Source of the DNA: Planctomycetota bacterium
GTDB lineage: Bacteria > Planctomycetota > Phycisphaerae > Sedimentisphaerales > Anaerobacaceae
Direction: 5' to 3'
DNA length: 10,828 bases
Assembly: GCA_022567055.1 (NCBI GenBank)
Contig: JADFHU010000120.1
Coordinates: forward strand, 1-10,828
The notes under the pieces: model-generated
Database searches by the model: none
Told to the model about the DNA's origin: nothing
The model's input: the letters and a program-made list of their open reading frames with translations, nothing else
In this document: in pieces, positions 1 to 7,461 of the stretch
Layout of the letters: the number at the start of each line of letters is the position of its first letter
Position numbering within the stretch: position 1 is the stretch's first letter
Program-made: the position numbers and the translations under genes

Positions 1-93
1 GATCACGTGTAGATCAAAGATGTCGCCAGAACATTAAAAAAAAAAATTCGTGAATGGACCAAAGGCCGGGACGTGCAAGCGCTGGAACCTCAT
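1..93 (-). pseudogene. YhaN/SbcC-like AAA ATPase, N-terminus only, with in-frame stop
   Basis: The ATG overlaps the stop of the upstream phosphoesterase gene as ATGA, the classic sign of translational coupling. The first residues read MRFQRLHVPAFGPFT, which resembles the start of YhaN/SbcC-type coiled-coil ATPases that partner YhaO/SbcD nucleases in double-strand end processing. After TNFFF, encoded by an 11-T run at 36-46, comes an in-frame TAA. The same frame then continues as CSGDIFDLHVI up to the window edge. That is the expected lead-in to the family's P-loop (YGPNEAGKS), and the spacing from GPFT to LHVI fits the family as I recall it. The frame is therefore kept and only a nonsense codon intervenes. 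This could be a true pseudogene or a sequencing or assembly error at a homopolymer. The P-loop itself lies outside the window, so the assignment rests on a short stretch plus operon context. Confidence 0.6.
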
Positions 94-1346
94 TCGACGT
101 CCCCGCCTCTCTGTTCGAGCGCCGCCAGCACGATCGCACGGACTTCCTCTATCACACCGGCACGCTGCTCGGGGTCCCACTCGCTATCTAATTCTGTCCG
201 GACCGCGGGAGGCAAAACGCTGAGCATATCGGCAATGTCGTCTGGCAAGGCCTCAAGGCCTTGGGTCGCCTCCTCAAGCGTTTCCAACACGATCTTCGTG
301 AGGGCATCACGCTGGGCCAATTGGCTGAGGTCATAAACCGGTGACGTCGCTATCTTGATCCGCTCAATCCAAATGGTCCCTTCGCCAAAATCCTGGGCAA
401 GGGCCAGAACCTCAGCTCTGAAACGCTCGGCATCCCGATGAAAAACGCCGTGTAAAGCGGTCGCCCCGGTCAAATGGATCCTGGCGGCCACCAGTCTCCC
501 CTCAGCCTCACCCACGGCGTCGGATAGCGACCCACGGATGCGCTTGAGCGCCTCGGTTTCCTTCGTCGCCCCGGTGAGATCTACCGTCAACGCCCGCCAA
601 CGCACGACATCCAGCCCACGCCAGTCCACACTTTCGACGTCCAAGGAATCATTCACTGCAACCAGGCGGCATCCGCGCGGCCCCGCCTCCCGCGCATGTC
701 GCCCCTGACAGTTGCCGGCGAACACGATCCACGGGTCTTCGCTGATGACCTCGGGTTGATGAACGTGACCCAGGGCCCAGTAGCCATAGCCTTTGTCGCG
801 CAGATCCTGCTCAGAGCAGGGCGCATAGGTGTCATGACCCGGACGTCCGGTGAGACTCGTATGAAGAAGTCCCAAGTTGAACATGCCCGGGACCGCCGCT
901 GGATAATCGCTCGCCAGATTCTCCGGAACCGCACGCTGCGGAAACCCCCGACCATGAATCACCACGGGAAGTCCGTACACCTCCATCGATTCCACCGCAC
1001 GCGTCGAAAAGACATGGACGTTGTCCGGCAAAGTCAGCTTCTTGGAGATTACAGACGCCGCGTCATGATTTCCCGCAATCAGGTAAACCGGAATTCCCCC
1101 GTCCTTTAGCCGAATCATCTGTCCGTGGAAAAACAGACCTGTGCCATAATGTTTCCAATCGCCATCATAGAGGTCCCCAGCGATCACCAGAAAGTCAACC
1201 TGCTCGTCGATGGCGAGTTGGACCAGATTCTCGAAGGCGCGTCGGGTCGCGCCCCACAGCACGTCTACCGGCGCGCCTTCGTACGCTTCCAGCCCTTGGA
1301 GCGGACTGTCCAGATGAGGATCAGCAGCGTGAAGGAATCTGAACAT
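90..1346 (-). CDS. DNA repair exonuclease, YhaO/SbcD-type metallophosphoesterase
   Basis: A 418-residue protein with the calcineurin-like phosphoesterase motifs in order: D9-x-H11, GDLYD (D58), GNHD (N93, H94), H162 in LLHTS, and GHVH (H194, H196). These ligate two metal ions, usually manganese, in SbcD/Mre11-type nucleases. The N-terminal FRFLHAADPHLDSP and the overall length are typical of the YhaO branch. Residues from about 250 onward form the C-terminal capping and partner-binding part, with no motif I can name. Family members act in the cytoplasm on DNA ends together with a coiled-coil ATPase. Here the stop codon overlaps the start of a YhaN-like frame at 90-93, so the two form an operon. 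I see no clear Shine-Dalgarno sequence before the ATG. The start is chosen because it begins exactly at the conserved N-terminal strand. The identity of the natural substrate is not readable from the sequence. Confidence 0.88.
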   Translation of the reverse strand: MFRFLHAADPHLDSPLQGLEAYEGAPVDVLWGATRRAFENLVQLAIDEQVDFLVIAGDLYDGDWKHYGTGLFFHGQMIRLKDGGIPVYLIAGNHDAASVISKKLTLPDNVHVFSTRAVESMEVYGLPVVIHGRGFPQRAVPENLASDYPAAVPGMFNLGLLHTSLTGRPGHDTYAPCSEQDLRDKGYGYWALGHVHQPEVISEDPWIVFAGNCQGRHAREAGPRGCRLVAVNDSLDVESVDWRGLDVVRWRALTVDLTGATKETEALKRIRGSLSDAVGEAEGRLVAARIHLTGATALHGVFHRDAERFRAEVLALAQDFGEGTIWIERIKIATSPVYDLSQLAQRDALTKIVLETLEEATQGLEALPDDIADMLSVLPPAVRTELDSEWDPEQRAGVIEEVRAIVLAALEQRGGDVE

Positions 1347-1616
1347 AGAAAATGGAAATCAGGTGGCTAACAGTTTCATGACATGTACACTTTTACATTG
1401 TGTGCCCGCATGCCGTGGGCGGATTATCCATATACTTTGGTATATTACAGGGCACAAAGTGGAAAGTTCCGCTTTCATTTTCCATATGCTGCGATAGTAG
1501 CGGCAAGACAAGGAAAAGCAACAGAACTTCCGCTCCGAATTTCGGCTTTATCAGAGCACCCAAGTCGATCCACGGATAACATAGGCGTTCTAAACAGAGC
1601 CTAGAATCACAAGCCC
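1347..1616. other. Divergent intergenic region, no convincing gene
   Basis: This gap separates the starts of the yhaO-like operon (minus) and the RNA methyltransferase gene (plus), so it should hold both promoters. It is more AT-rich than its flanks. A perfect 6-bp inverted repeat, ATATAC-TTTG-GTATAT, lies at 1430-1445, and a 7-bp pair TGTGCCC (1401-1407) and GGGCACA (1450-1456) brackets it asymmetrically. Either could be an operator, but I cannot link them to a regulator. I found no sigma-70 promoter with good elements at the right spacing. A 73-codon open frame at 1383-1604 has no recognisable features. Confidence 0.4.
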
Positions 1617-2414
1617 ATGAAGCCTGAACCCATCACCGAGCTGAACGATGCACGAATCACGCCCTATCGTGAACTAAAGGACAAGAGACTGGCACAGGAG
1701 CAGGGTCTGTTCGTCGTGGAAGGCCGGCATTTGGTCCGACGTCTGCTACCCTCAGAGATCAAGACGCATTCAATTCTCATGACCGAGGCATGTTTCGCCT
1801 CGGGTCCGTGGGATATCCCGGCTGGCATCCCCGTTTACCAGGCTTCGAAAGAGGTCCTCTCCTCCATCGTAGGATTTCAGTTTCACCGGGGCGTGCTGGG
1901 GCTGGGACACCGGCCGGCGCTGGTGCCCTTTGAGAAGGCCTGGGATGATATCGATCGGATTCACAGACTTCTCATCTGCCCTGAGATAAACGATGTCGAA
2001 AACCTGGGCAGCATTCTCCGTACAGCCGCCGGCTTGGGCTTTCAGCACGTACTGCTCGGTCCGGCCTGCTGCGATCCCTGGTCCCGGCGGGCGATACGCA
2101 CCTCGATGGGCGCGGTGTTCCAGCTCGAGATCAGCCGCTCCGAGCGGCTCGAAGACGATTTGGAACGACTACGAGACACCCATGGCTTTGAGTTCCACGC
2201 CACGGTCATCGACGGCAGCGCCACACCCCTGACATCAATGGTGCCGCCTAAAAAAGTGGGCTTGCTCATGGGCTCGGAGGCCCATGGCCTGTCGGATCAG
2301 TGGCAAGCCGTGGCAGATCAGCTAGTGACCATTCCCATGGACCTCGGAGCGGACAGCCTAAACGTGGCGATTGCGGCCGGAATCTTCATGCATCACTACC
2401 GCGCTTGTCAGTAA
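1617..2414 (+). CDS. TrmH/SpoU-family RNA 2'-O-methyltransferase
   Basis: A 265-residue protein with the three SPOUT motifs of the TrmH family. Motif 1 is DVENLGSILRTA (about 126-137, with the catalytic-type Arg135). Motif 2 is GLLMGSEAHGL (215-225). Motif 3 is ADSLNVAIAAGI (245-256). These build the knotted SAM site, and family members methylate ribose 2'-OH groups in tRNA or rRNA. The N-terminal part (about 12-100: YRELKDKRL, LFVVEGRHLV) matches the SpoU substrate-binding domain found in RlmB/TsnR-like enzymes, so an rRNA target is plausible. The exact nucleotide cannot be told. Motif 1 has DVE where most relatives have NPG or DPQ before NLG. No strong Shine-Dalgarno sequence precedes the ATG. 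The stop codon lies inside a tandem repeat that begins at 2409. The gene is convergent with the ABC operon. Confidence 0.9.
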   Translation: MKPEPITELNDARITPYRELKDKRLAQEQGLFVVEGRHLVRRLLPSEIKTHSILMTEACFASGPWDIPAGIPVYQASKEVLSSIVGFQFHRGVLGLGHRPALVPFEKAWDDIDRIHRLLICPEINDVENLGSILRTAAGLGFQHVLLGPACCDPWSRRAIRTSMGAVFQLEISRSERLEDDLERLRDTHGFEFHATVIDGSATPLTSMVPPKKVGLLMGSEAHGLSDQWQAVADQLVTIPMDLGADSLNVAIAAGIFMHHYRACQ

Positions 2415-2509
2415 TCGGTAATCAGTAATGGCTTTGAGGCTCAGACTGATGACCACCAGCCACCAGCCACTGATCACTGATTACTGATTACTGATTACTG
2501 ATCACTGGC
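2409..2509. repeat. 7-bp tandem repeat with inverted copies (convergent intergenic element)
   Basis: The right arm at 2454-2509 is eight consecutive 7-bp units: CACCAGC twice, CACTGAT twice, TACTGAT three times, then CACTGGC. The left arm at 2409-2429 is three units, CAGTAAT, CGGTAAT and CAGTAAT. The left arm is the reverse complement of the TACTGAT phase, so the arms can pair into a long hairpin around about 25 bases. The element fills the whole gap between two convergent genes. It supplies the TAA stop of the RNA methyltransferase gene and ends 3 bp before the stop of the permease gene. There is no U-tract, so a bidirectional terminator or mRNA-end role is possible but unproven. Similar ATCAGTA-type arrays occur between genes in many environmental bacteria. 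Confidence 0.85.
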
Positions 2510-2512
2510 AGT

Positions 2513-3592
2513 TCAATCCGTACTGTAGTTGATTTCGAGTCGGCGGGCCAAGTAGGCGGCGGCCATGAGCACGAGACCCGTCAAGAGGGCGATGCAGATC
2601 AAGGATGTCACCACCGAGGCCGGTTCCGTGGGTGCGATCAGGAGACCGATCATGGGTGGCATGTTTCGATCGGGCATGGCCGGGACGGGACAAATCGACT
2701 GGAGATAGAAAATCATGCTGATCTTCTTCAGGGCGGGTGGAAGAAAGGGATTCGCGCTTTCCAAAAGCAGCACCACCGCCGCCGGGACGATGGGATTGCG
2801 AAAGAGCAGTCCCACGACCAGGAAGATACTGCCATAGCCAACACAGGCGAGGGCCGTAACACCCAGGTAGGCCCCGAACTGGCCCCATCCCGGGCCCTCC
2901 AGAAAGCGAGTGATGGTACTCCACTCGAATTGCCAGAGCATGGCCAACCACTGCAATGCCGTGCTGGAGGTAAAGATGACCACGGTCGCCAAGAGTCCGG
3001 CGAGGTACTTCCCGATCAGCAGGGTTTCCCGTCGTAGCGGCGTCAAGAGATAGAAGTGCAGGCTCTGGTCGAGCATCTCACCGCGGAACAGATTGACGAA
3101 GATACCCACACAGCCGAAGAAGATGGCCAAGCGCAAGAAATAGAATTGAAAACTCGTGGCAAATATGAGCTGACTGATGGGCAGGGTGTCAATGTCCTCA
3201 CGCGCAATCCCGATGAGTTCCCCGTCCGAAAACTGGAAGGTGACACTGCGGCGGCCATCCGTGTAGTCGTATCGGGAGAACGGGTGTCGCTGGCCGTCTG
3301 AGCCTTGGCGACGCCCACTCCGCTGCCGGTAGGGTTGACCGAGCCGTTCCACGACTTCGTCACGGCTCAGTCCCACGGAAATGGCATCCAGCGCCCGCGG
3401 CGAGACCGGATTCGCCGCCGCCACACGCTCCAACCGGCGCTGTTCGTAGGGGGCATGGAGGGAGTGGGCCAAAAACAGGAGCGCCGGAGCAAAGGCGAGG
3501 AAATACACCCACAGACCCCGTCGCGCCAGAAAGGTCTTTTTCATCTCCAAGCGCATCACCGCCACGATCTGGGCTAAAAACTGCCCCATCAT
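2513..3592 (-). CDS. ABC-2 type permease with an inserted BamE/SmpA-like domain
   Basis: A 359-residue membrane protein and the last gene of the four-gene ABC operon. Its ATG overlaps the stop of the preceding ATPase gene as ATGA, with GAGG upstream. Predicted helices lie at about 26-44, 148-166, 191-212, 240-262, 266-280 and 328-349. The stretch GEMLDQSLHFYLLTPLRRE (171-189), followed by a GK, is the usual ABC-2 permease cytoplasmic segment after helix 2. Between helices 1 and 2 sits a soluble insert of about 100 residues. Its core, at 70-131, reads AISVGLSRDEVVERLGQP, then YDY, then VTFQFSDGELIGI. This matches the BamE/SmpA-like fold (vGMs.dEV...lG.P ... f.f.dG.l). By topology it should face the periplasm. 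The substrate is unknown. With one ATPase and a differing permease on either side, it probably forms half of a heteromeric exporter. Confidence 0.82.
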   Translation of the reverse strand: MMGQFLAQIVAVMRLEMKKTFLARRGLWVYFLAFAPALLFLAHSLHAPYEQRRLERVAAANPVSPRALDAISVGLSRDEVVERLGQPYRQRSGRRQGSDGQRHPFSRYDYTDGRRSVTFQFSDGELIGIAREDIDTLPISQLIFATSFQFYFLRLAIFFGCVGIFVNLFRGEMLDQSLHFYLLTPLRRETLLIGKYLAGLLATVVIFTSSTALQWLAMLWQFEWSTITRFLEGPGWGQFGAYLGVTALACVGYGSIFLVVGLLFRNPIVPAAVVLLLESANPFLPPALKKISMIFYLQSICPVPAMPDRNMPPMIGLLIAPTEPASVVTSLICIALLTGLVLMAAAYLARRLEINYSTD

Positions 3593-4530
3593 GAGGTCAC
3601 CTCCTCGCCACCGATCAGGTATTGATAGACCGAGTTCACATCGTCGTCGGCGGGTGTCACCCCTTCGATCTCCATGCCCTTGACGACGAGACGGTTGAGC
3701 ATCCGGTGAAAGCCGTCGGGGTCGCGGGTTTTGATGAGGACTGCACTTTCTTCCGGCAAGAGCTGGGCCTCGACCACGTGGTCCTGCTCAAAGGCCCTGG
3801 ACGCCAACAGACTCGGCTGTTTGCAGTGGATCAGGATCTGCATGGGTCGCTCGTGAATTTCCTGGCGCACATCCTGAATCTGTCCTTCCGCTACCACGTA
3901 ACCGCCACTCATCAGGACGACCTGGTCGGAAATCATGTCGACCTCGTGCAGGACGTGACTGGAGACGATGACATGACGGCCCTCGGCGCCATACTGTCGA
4001 AAGAGCGCTATCGTTTCCACGCGTACCAGGGGATCTAGGCCATTTAAGGGTTCGTCGAGAATCAAGACGCGTGGATCGTGGGCGATCGCCTGAGCCAGTC
4101 GGATGCGCTGTCGCATGCCCTTGCTATAGGCGGCCACCTTGCGGTCGGCGGCGTCCACTAGGCCGGCCTGCTCAATGGCCAGGGCGGTGAGTCGCTTGCA
4201 CTCGGCGGAGGGCGTACCAAAGAGCCGCAGAAAGGAGTAGATAAACTGATATCCCGTCAGGCCTTTGGGAAAGGCGTCGAACTGAGTCGAGTAGCCGACA
4301 CGTCGGAAGAGTTTGTGGGGCTGTGAGGGCGAGATGCCCAACACATGCACGCGTCCGCGCGTCGGGCGCACCAGACCGGTCATCAGATTCAGGAGCGTGG
4401 TCTTGCCCGCGCCGTTGGGTCCCACGAGGCTGGTGATGCCGGGGGGCAAGGAGAGTGTCACGCGGTTGACGCCCAGCACCTCGCCGTAAAAACGCGATAC
4501 ATTGTCAAGCTCAATCGAGTCACGGTTCAT
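3589..4530 (-). CDS. ABC transporter ATP-binding protein (second of the operon)
   Basis: A 313-residue nucleotide-binding subunit. It has Walker A GPNGAGKTT (37-45), the signature YSKGMRQ (135-141, the CcmA/NatA-like form rather than LSGGQ), Walker B VLILDEP (155-161), a D-loop GLD (164-166) and the switch histidine in SSH (192). The last 100 residues are the variable tail common in this group. The start at 4530 is chosen because it overlaps the stop of the upstream permease as ATGA. The open frame runs on to 5256, but that part is arginine- and proline-rich shadow of the permease gene. It powers an ABC-2 exporter at the inner membrane, most likely with the permease encoded directly downstream, with which it also shares an ATGA overlap. 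Confidence 0.9.
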   Translation of the reverse strand: MNRDSIELDNVSRFYGEVLGVNRVTLSLPPGITSLVGPNGAGKTTLLNLMTGLVRPTRGRVHVLGISPSQPHKLFRRVGYSTQFDAFPKGLTGYQFIYSFLRLFGTPSAECKRLTALAIEQAGLVDAADRKVAAYSKGMRQRIRLAQAIAHDPRVLILDEPLNGLDPLVRVETIALFRQYGAEGRHVIVSSHVLHEVDMISDQVVLMSGGYVVAEGQIQDVRQEIHERPMQILIHCKQPSLLASRAFEQDHVVEAQLLPEESAVLIKTRDPDGFHRMLNRLVVKGMEIEGVTPADDDVNSVYQYLIGGEEVTS

Positions 4531-5390
4531 TTGACCACCTCGAAGGCCCGAATCCGCTTGGCGAGCAGCCACAGACAGAGACAACAACTCACGCCCAGCA
4601 TCAGCCAGGCCTCTTTGACAGACAGGTCGGTCACCACGAGGCTGTGCCGGAAGAGATCCGCCCAGATGGTATGGATGACCTGCCTCAGGTCGATGAGCGA
4701 ACCGTAGTGGGTACGCAGGATGGCATTGATCGCGGCACCGAAGCCGGCGCCACCAAAGAAGACACCCAATATCAACGCGCCCGCGGCGATCTTCCATTTC
4801 ACCCAGGCCGAAAGGGCCAGGGCGATGAGTGAGAGGATCAGGATCCAGACCCACAGCCCCACCAGGATGGAGCCCGCCAGCCACGCGTGGCTCTGTGCCC
4901 AGCTCCATCCCACACAGCCAACTTGGATCAGGTAGAGCAGCAGCGCGGGAATCCAGGTGATCAGAGAGAGCAGCACGAGCAGGACGGCCATCTTGCCGGC
5001 CACGTATTGGGCCCGCGAGAAGGGGCGGCTGAGGTAGAGTGACATCGCCCCGTTGGCGAGATCGGGGGCGATCAGGCTCGGCCCCACCAGGGTGGTGAGG
5101 AGAAACGCCATCGTTCCCTGGACCATGCAGTAGACGTAGAAGAACTGCCCGTCCACCTCCGGCATCGCTCCCGCACGGAGGCGTAAGGCATCGAGCAAGG
5201 GGCTGTTGTGGGAGAGATAAATGAAAATCGCACACGCGACAGGAAAAAAGAGACACACGGCCATGAAGAGGACCGGGAACTTGGATTGGAACAGGCGCGC
5301 ATAGCTATAGCGAGTCAGAATAAGAAAGCGAGACCAGGACGCCGTCCGCCTCCCCTCGTATCCTTTGTAAGTCTGTTTGTAGACCGCCAC
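4527..5390 (-). CDS. ABC-2 type permease (first of the operon)
   Basis: A 287-residue membrane protein with about six helices, at roughly 40-59, 88-107, 132-156, 172-194, 200-222 and 262-278. The N-terminal VYKQTYKGYEG and the segment APDLANGAMSLYLSRPFSR (108-126), followed by a GK, are typical of ABC-2 permeases, where this segment follows helix 2 and contacts the ATPase. The start codon is GTG at 5388-5390, one base after the TAG of the upstream ATPase gene. GGAGG lies 6 bases before it, inside the end of that gene, so translation is probably coupled. The stop overlaps the next ATPase start. The substrate cannot be read from the sequence. Confidence 0.87.
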   Translation of the reverse strand: MAVYKQTYKGYEGRRTASWSRFLILTRYSYARLFQSKFPVLFMAVCLFFPVACAIFIYLSHNSPLLDALRLRAGAMPEVDGQFFYVYCMVQGTMAFLLTTLVGPSLIAPDLANGAMSLYLSRPFSRAQYVAGKMAVLLVLLSLITWIPALLLYLIQVGCVGWSWAQSHAWLAGSILVGLWVWILILSLIALALSAWVKWKIAAGALILGVFFGGAGFGAAINAILRTHYGSLIDLRQVIHTIWADLFRHSLVVTDLSVKEAWLMLGVSCCLCLWLLAKRIRAFEVVK

Positions 5391-5391
5391 C

Positions 5392-6306
5392 CTAAGCCTC
5401 CATGGCTTTCAGAAAGATGTCTTCGAGTGTGTCACGCCGATAATTGAGTCGCCGCAAGGGCAGATCCAAGTCAGCCGCCACTCGGAAGATATCCCGAAGT
5501 TCAATGGATTCCGGTAGAACCATCTTCAAACGCCCCGCGCCCTGCGCCGTACAGGTGCAGCCCAAGTCGACCAGCGCCCTGGCCAGCCCCCCATCGGTGT
5601 CCGAGGTCTCGATCTCAACGAATCGTTCGTTGCTCTGGTGTTCCTGGACCAGGTCTGAATAGTGAACGATCTGTCCCTCTTTGAGGATCAGCACCTCTTC
5701 GCAGGTCTCTTCGACGTCGCGCAAAAGATGAGAGGAGAGCAGAATATGAATCTGACCCGACGCGCGAATGTCACGAATCAAGCGAACCATGCGCCGCCGC
5801 GCACTGGGATCGAGTCCGTTGGTCGGCTCATCGAGGATGAGCAAACGCGGCCCGTGGATCAGGGCCTGGGCGAATTTCGCCATCTGCTTCATGCCCAGCG
5901 AGTAGGTGCCCAGCGTACGGTAGCGCGCCTCACCGAGGCCCACATAGAAGAGGACCTCATGGGCCCGTTCCAAGGCGGCGTCAGCGGGGAGGCCCGACAG
6001 TTCCCCCATCATGCGGATGAAAGAGACGGCGCTCATGTTGGCGATGAAGGAGTCGTTCTCCGGCATGTAGCCGACCAGCGCTCGGACCGCTCGGGTCTGA
6101 CGCCGAATGTCATGACCCAAGACCGTGGCCGTTCCCCCCGCCACCGGACAGAAGCCCAGCAGCGTCTGAATCAGAGTCGACTTTCCGGCGCCATTGGGTC
6201 CCAAGAGGCCGATGGTTCGCCCGGACAGACCGATGGTCAAATCCTTCAGAATCTCACGTTTTCCAAAGCGAACACTCAGTCCGGCCAGTTCAATGATTGC
6301 CTGCAC
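5392..6306 (-). CDS. ABC transporter ATP-binding protein (first of the operon)
   Basis: A 304-residue nucleotide-binding subunit. It has Walker A GPNGAGKST (36-44), the signature YSLGMKQ (135-141), Walker B LLILDEP (155-161), GLD (164-166) and SSH (191-193). It ends in a tail of about 100 residues that closes with DTLEDIFLKAMEA, a common ending for NatA/CcmA-like ATPases. I chose the GTG at 6306 because AAGGA lies 8 bases upstream and because the domain begins right there. The frame could extend to a TTG at 6378, but those 24 residues are rich in Arg, Pro and Gly and look like untranslated leader. This is the first gene of a four-gene operon with one other ATPase and two different permeases. 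In such clusters each ATPase usually serves the permease next to it. The substrate is unknown. Confidence 0.9.
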   Translation of the reverse strand: MQAIIELAGLSVRFGKREILKDLTIGLSGRTIGLLGPNGAGKSTLIQTLLGFCPVAGGTATVLGHDIRRQTRAVRALVGYMPENDSFIANMSAVSFIRMMGELSGLPADAALERAHEVLFYVGLGEARYRTLGTYSLGMKQMAKFAQALIHGPRLLILDEPTNGLDPSARRRMVRLIRDIRASGQIHILLSSHLLRDVEETCEEVLILKEGQIVHYSDLVQEHQSNERFVEIETSDTDGGLARALVDLGCTCTAQGAGRLKMVLPESIELRDIFRVAADLDLPLRRLNYRRDTLEDIFLKAMEA

Positions 6307-6314
6307 CAGGGGAA

Positions 6315-6319
6315 TCCTT
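6315..6319 (-). promoter_or_regulatory. Shine-Dalgarno AAGGA that decides the ATPase start
   Basis: On the minus strand AAGGA lies 8 bases before the GTG at 6306. The alternative upstream TTG at 6378 has no such site. This supports the shorter 304-residue ATPase. Confidence 0.6.
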
Positions 6320-6452
6320 TTGCAATAGCCACTCGTGGGAGGCCCAGCGGGTACCTGCTCGTCCCTCGACCTCCGCAATATAGTCGCCTGTCAAGGAGGT
6401 ATGTTACCACCATCAGGTTAGCGAATCCAGAATGTCGTTGACGCTGTCAGGG

Positions 6453-6598
6453 GGTCTTTGGGTCTATGGGTCCGTAGGTCTTTGGGTCTATGGGTCTATG
6501 GGTCTATGGGTCTGTCGGTCGGTGGGTCGGTCAAAGACGAAGGTGTTTTCCACCATGAAGAGCCTAAGAGCACCTAACGACCCAAAAACCCAAAGACC
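6453..6598. repeat. 8-bp tandem repeat (ten units) with a short inverted copy
   Basis: Ten uninterrupted 8-bp units fill 6453-6532: GGTCTTTG, GGTCTATG, GGTCCGTA, GGTCTTTG, three GGTCTATG, GGTCTGTC, GGTCGGTG and GGTCGGTC. After 46 unrelated bases, the minus strand of 6579-6598 reads as the same unit. It matches the first 20 bases of the array at 18 of 20 positions, so the two can pair as a long stem. The element lies just after the stop of tag (6606) and before the ABC operon, which is read in the same direction, so it could end or insulate transcription. The frame it opens on the plus strand (GLWVYGS repeats) is not a real protein. Confidence 0.85.
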
Positions 6599-6605
6599 TA
6601 AAACC

Positions 6606-7214
6606 TCATCCGCTCCGTACTTCCCCGTAACGAAAGCAGTCCACCAGATGATCGTTCACTACGCCCGCCGACTGCAGGAAGGCATAGCAGATCGTCGAAC
6701 CCACGAAGGAGAATCCCGCCTGCTTCAGCGATCGGCTGACGCGGTCCGACAGGTGTGTTGAGACAGGGATCTCTGCCAGGGTCGTCCACGCATTTTGTTG
6801 GACCTGTCCTTCGGTGAAGGACCAGATGAAGCTGTCAAAGGAGCCGTGGCAGGCCTGCGTCTCCAGAAAGACCGCGGCGTTCTTGATGGCCGCCTGGATC
6901 TTCAGACGATTGCGAATAATCGCCTTGTTCGCACAGGCAGCCTGAATGTCACCATCTGACATACGAGCCACCTGCTCGGGGTCGAAATCGTGAAAGACCT
7001 CACGAAAGGCGACCCGCTTGTGCAGCACCGTTCGCCAAGAGAGGCCGGCTTGAAAGGCGTCCAGCACCATGAACTCGAACCATTTGCGATCTTCATGGAC
7101 GGGAACCCCCCATTCCTCGTCGTGATACTGCATCATCGGGGGATCAGATCCCATCCAGCCACATCGCGTCTTCCCATCGTCGACGATCTCGAGTTTCTTC
7201 TGATTATCTGGCAT
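6606..7214 (-). CDS. tag: DNA-3-methyladenine glycosylase I
   Basis: A 202-residue base-excision repair enzyme that removes N3-methyladenine from alkylated DNA. It aligns well with E. coli Tag from memory: RCGW, YHDEEWGVP, QAGLSW, FDP.QVA.M, IIRNRLKI, FIWSF, EIPVSTHLSD and CYAFLQ..GVVNDH. The zinc ligands are present as Cys18, His31, His189 and Cys193. The E. coli residue Glu38, which contacts the base, corresponds to Asp52 here (LDAFQAGLSW). The 14 extra residues before RCGW are a short extension. The ATG at 7214 is preceded by AGGA at 7-nt spacing. The gene stands alone between two intergenic regions and points toward the ABC operon, separated from it by the 8-bp repeat. Confidence 0.94.
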   Translation of the reverse strand: MPDNQKKLEIVDDGKTRCGWMGSDPPMMQYHDEEWGVPVHEDRKWFEFMVLDAFQAGLSWRTVLHKRVAFREVFHDFDPEQVARMSDGDIQAACANKAIIRNRLKIQAAIKNAAVFLETQACHGSFDSFIWSFTEGQVQQNAWTTLAEIPVSTHLSDRVSRSLKQAGFSFVGSTICYAFLQSAGVVNDHLVDCFRYGEVRSG

Positions 7215-7461
7215 TTTGCCATCCTAACGGTGCTGTCATAAACGGATTTCTCCACCGTGGGGGCCACAAAAGGCCTGTGCCCCGTAGAGGGACGCGGATT
7301 GTAGCATATTCCTCCCAGGCTCACACAGACGGGCTGAACCTAAGCCCCTCGGCCACCCTTTTCCCCTTGATTCAGGCCCTATTCGCCGGTAGACTGTCTG
7401 CTATTGCGACTATTACATTTGCACTCGACAGTGATAACTCCAATCATGATTCTATTCTAGG

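Noticed and set aside
1383..1604. 73-codon plus-strand open frame in the divergent gap
   Set aside because: No Shine-Dalgarno sequence, no recognisable domain, unusual composition, and it fills the space where two promoters are needed.
2409..2509. CRISPR array
   Set aside because: The 7-bp units are contiguous without spacers, and no cas genes are present.
4531..5256. 242-residue N-terminal extension of the second ATPase
   Set aside because: Rich in Arg, Pro and Gly and antisense-like in style. It overlaps the permease gene in another frame, and the ATGA overlap gives a clear start at 4530.
6387..6412. AAGGAGGT directly followed by ATG on the plus strand (short peptide MLPPSG), and TTGACA on the minus strand at 6389-6394
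   Set aside because: The ribosome site has no spacing to the ATG. The TTGACA has no -10 box at 16-18 bp, although TATATT lies too close at 6 bp.
6432..6761. Open frame with repeated GLWVYGS peptide
   Set aside because: It is the translation of the 8-bp DNA repeat plus the antisense of tag.
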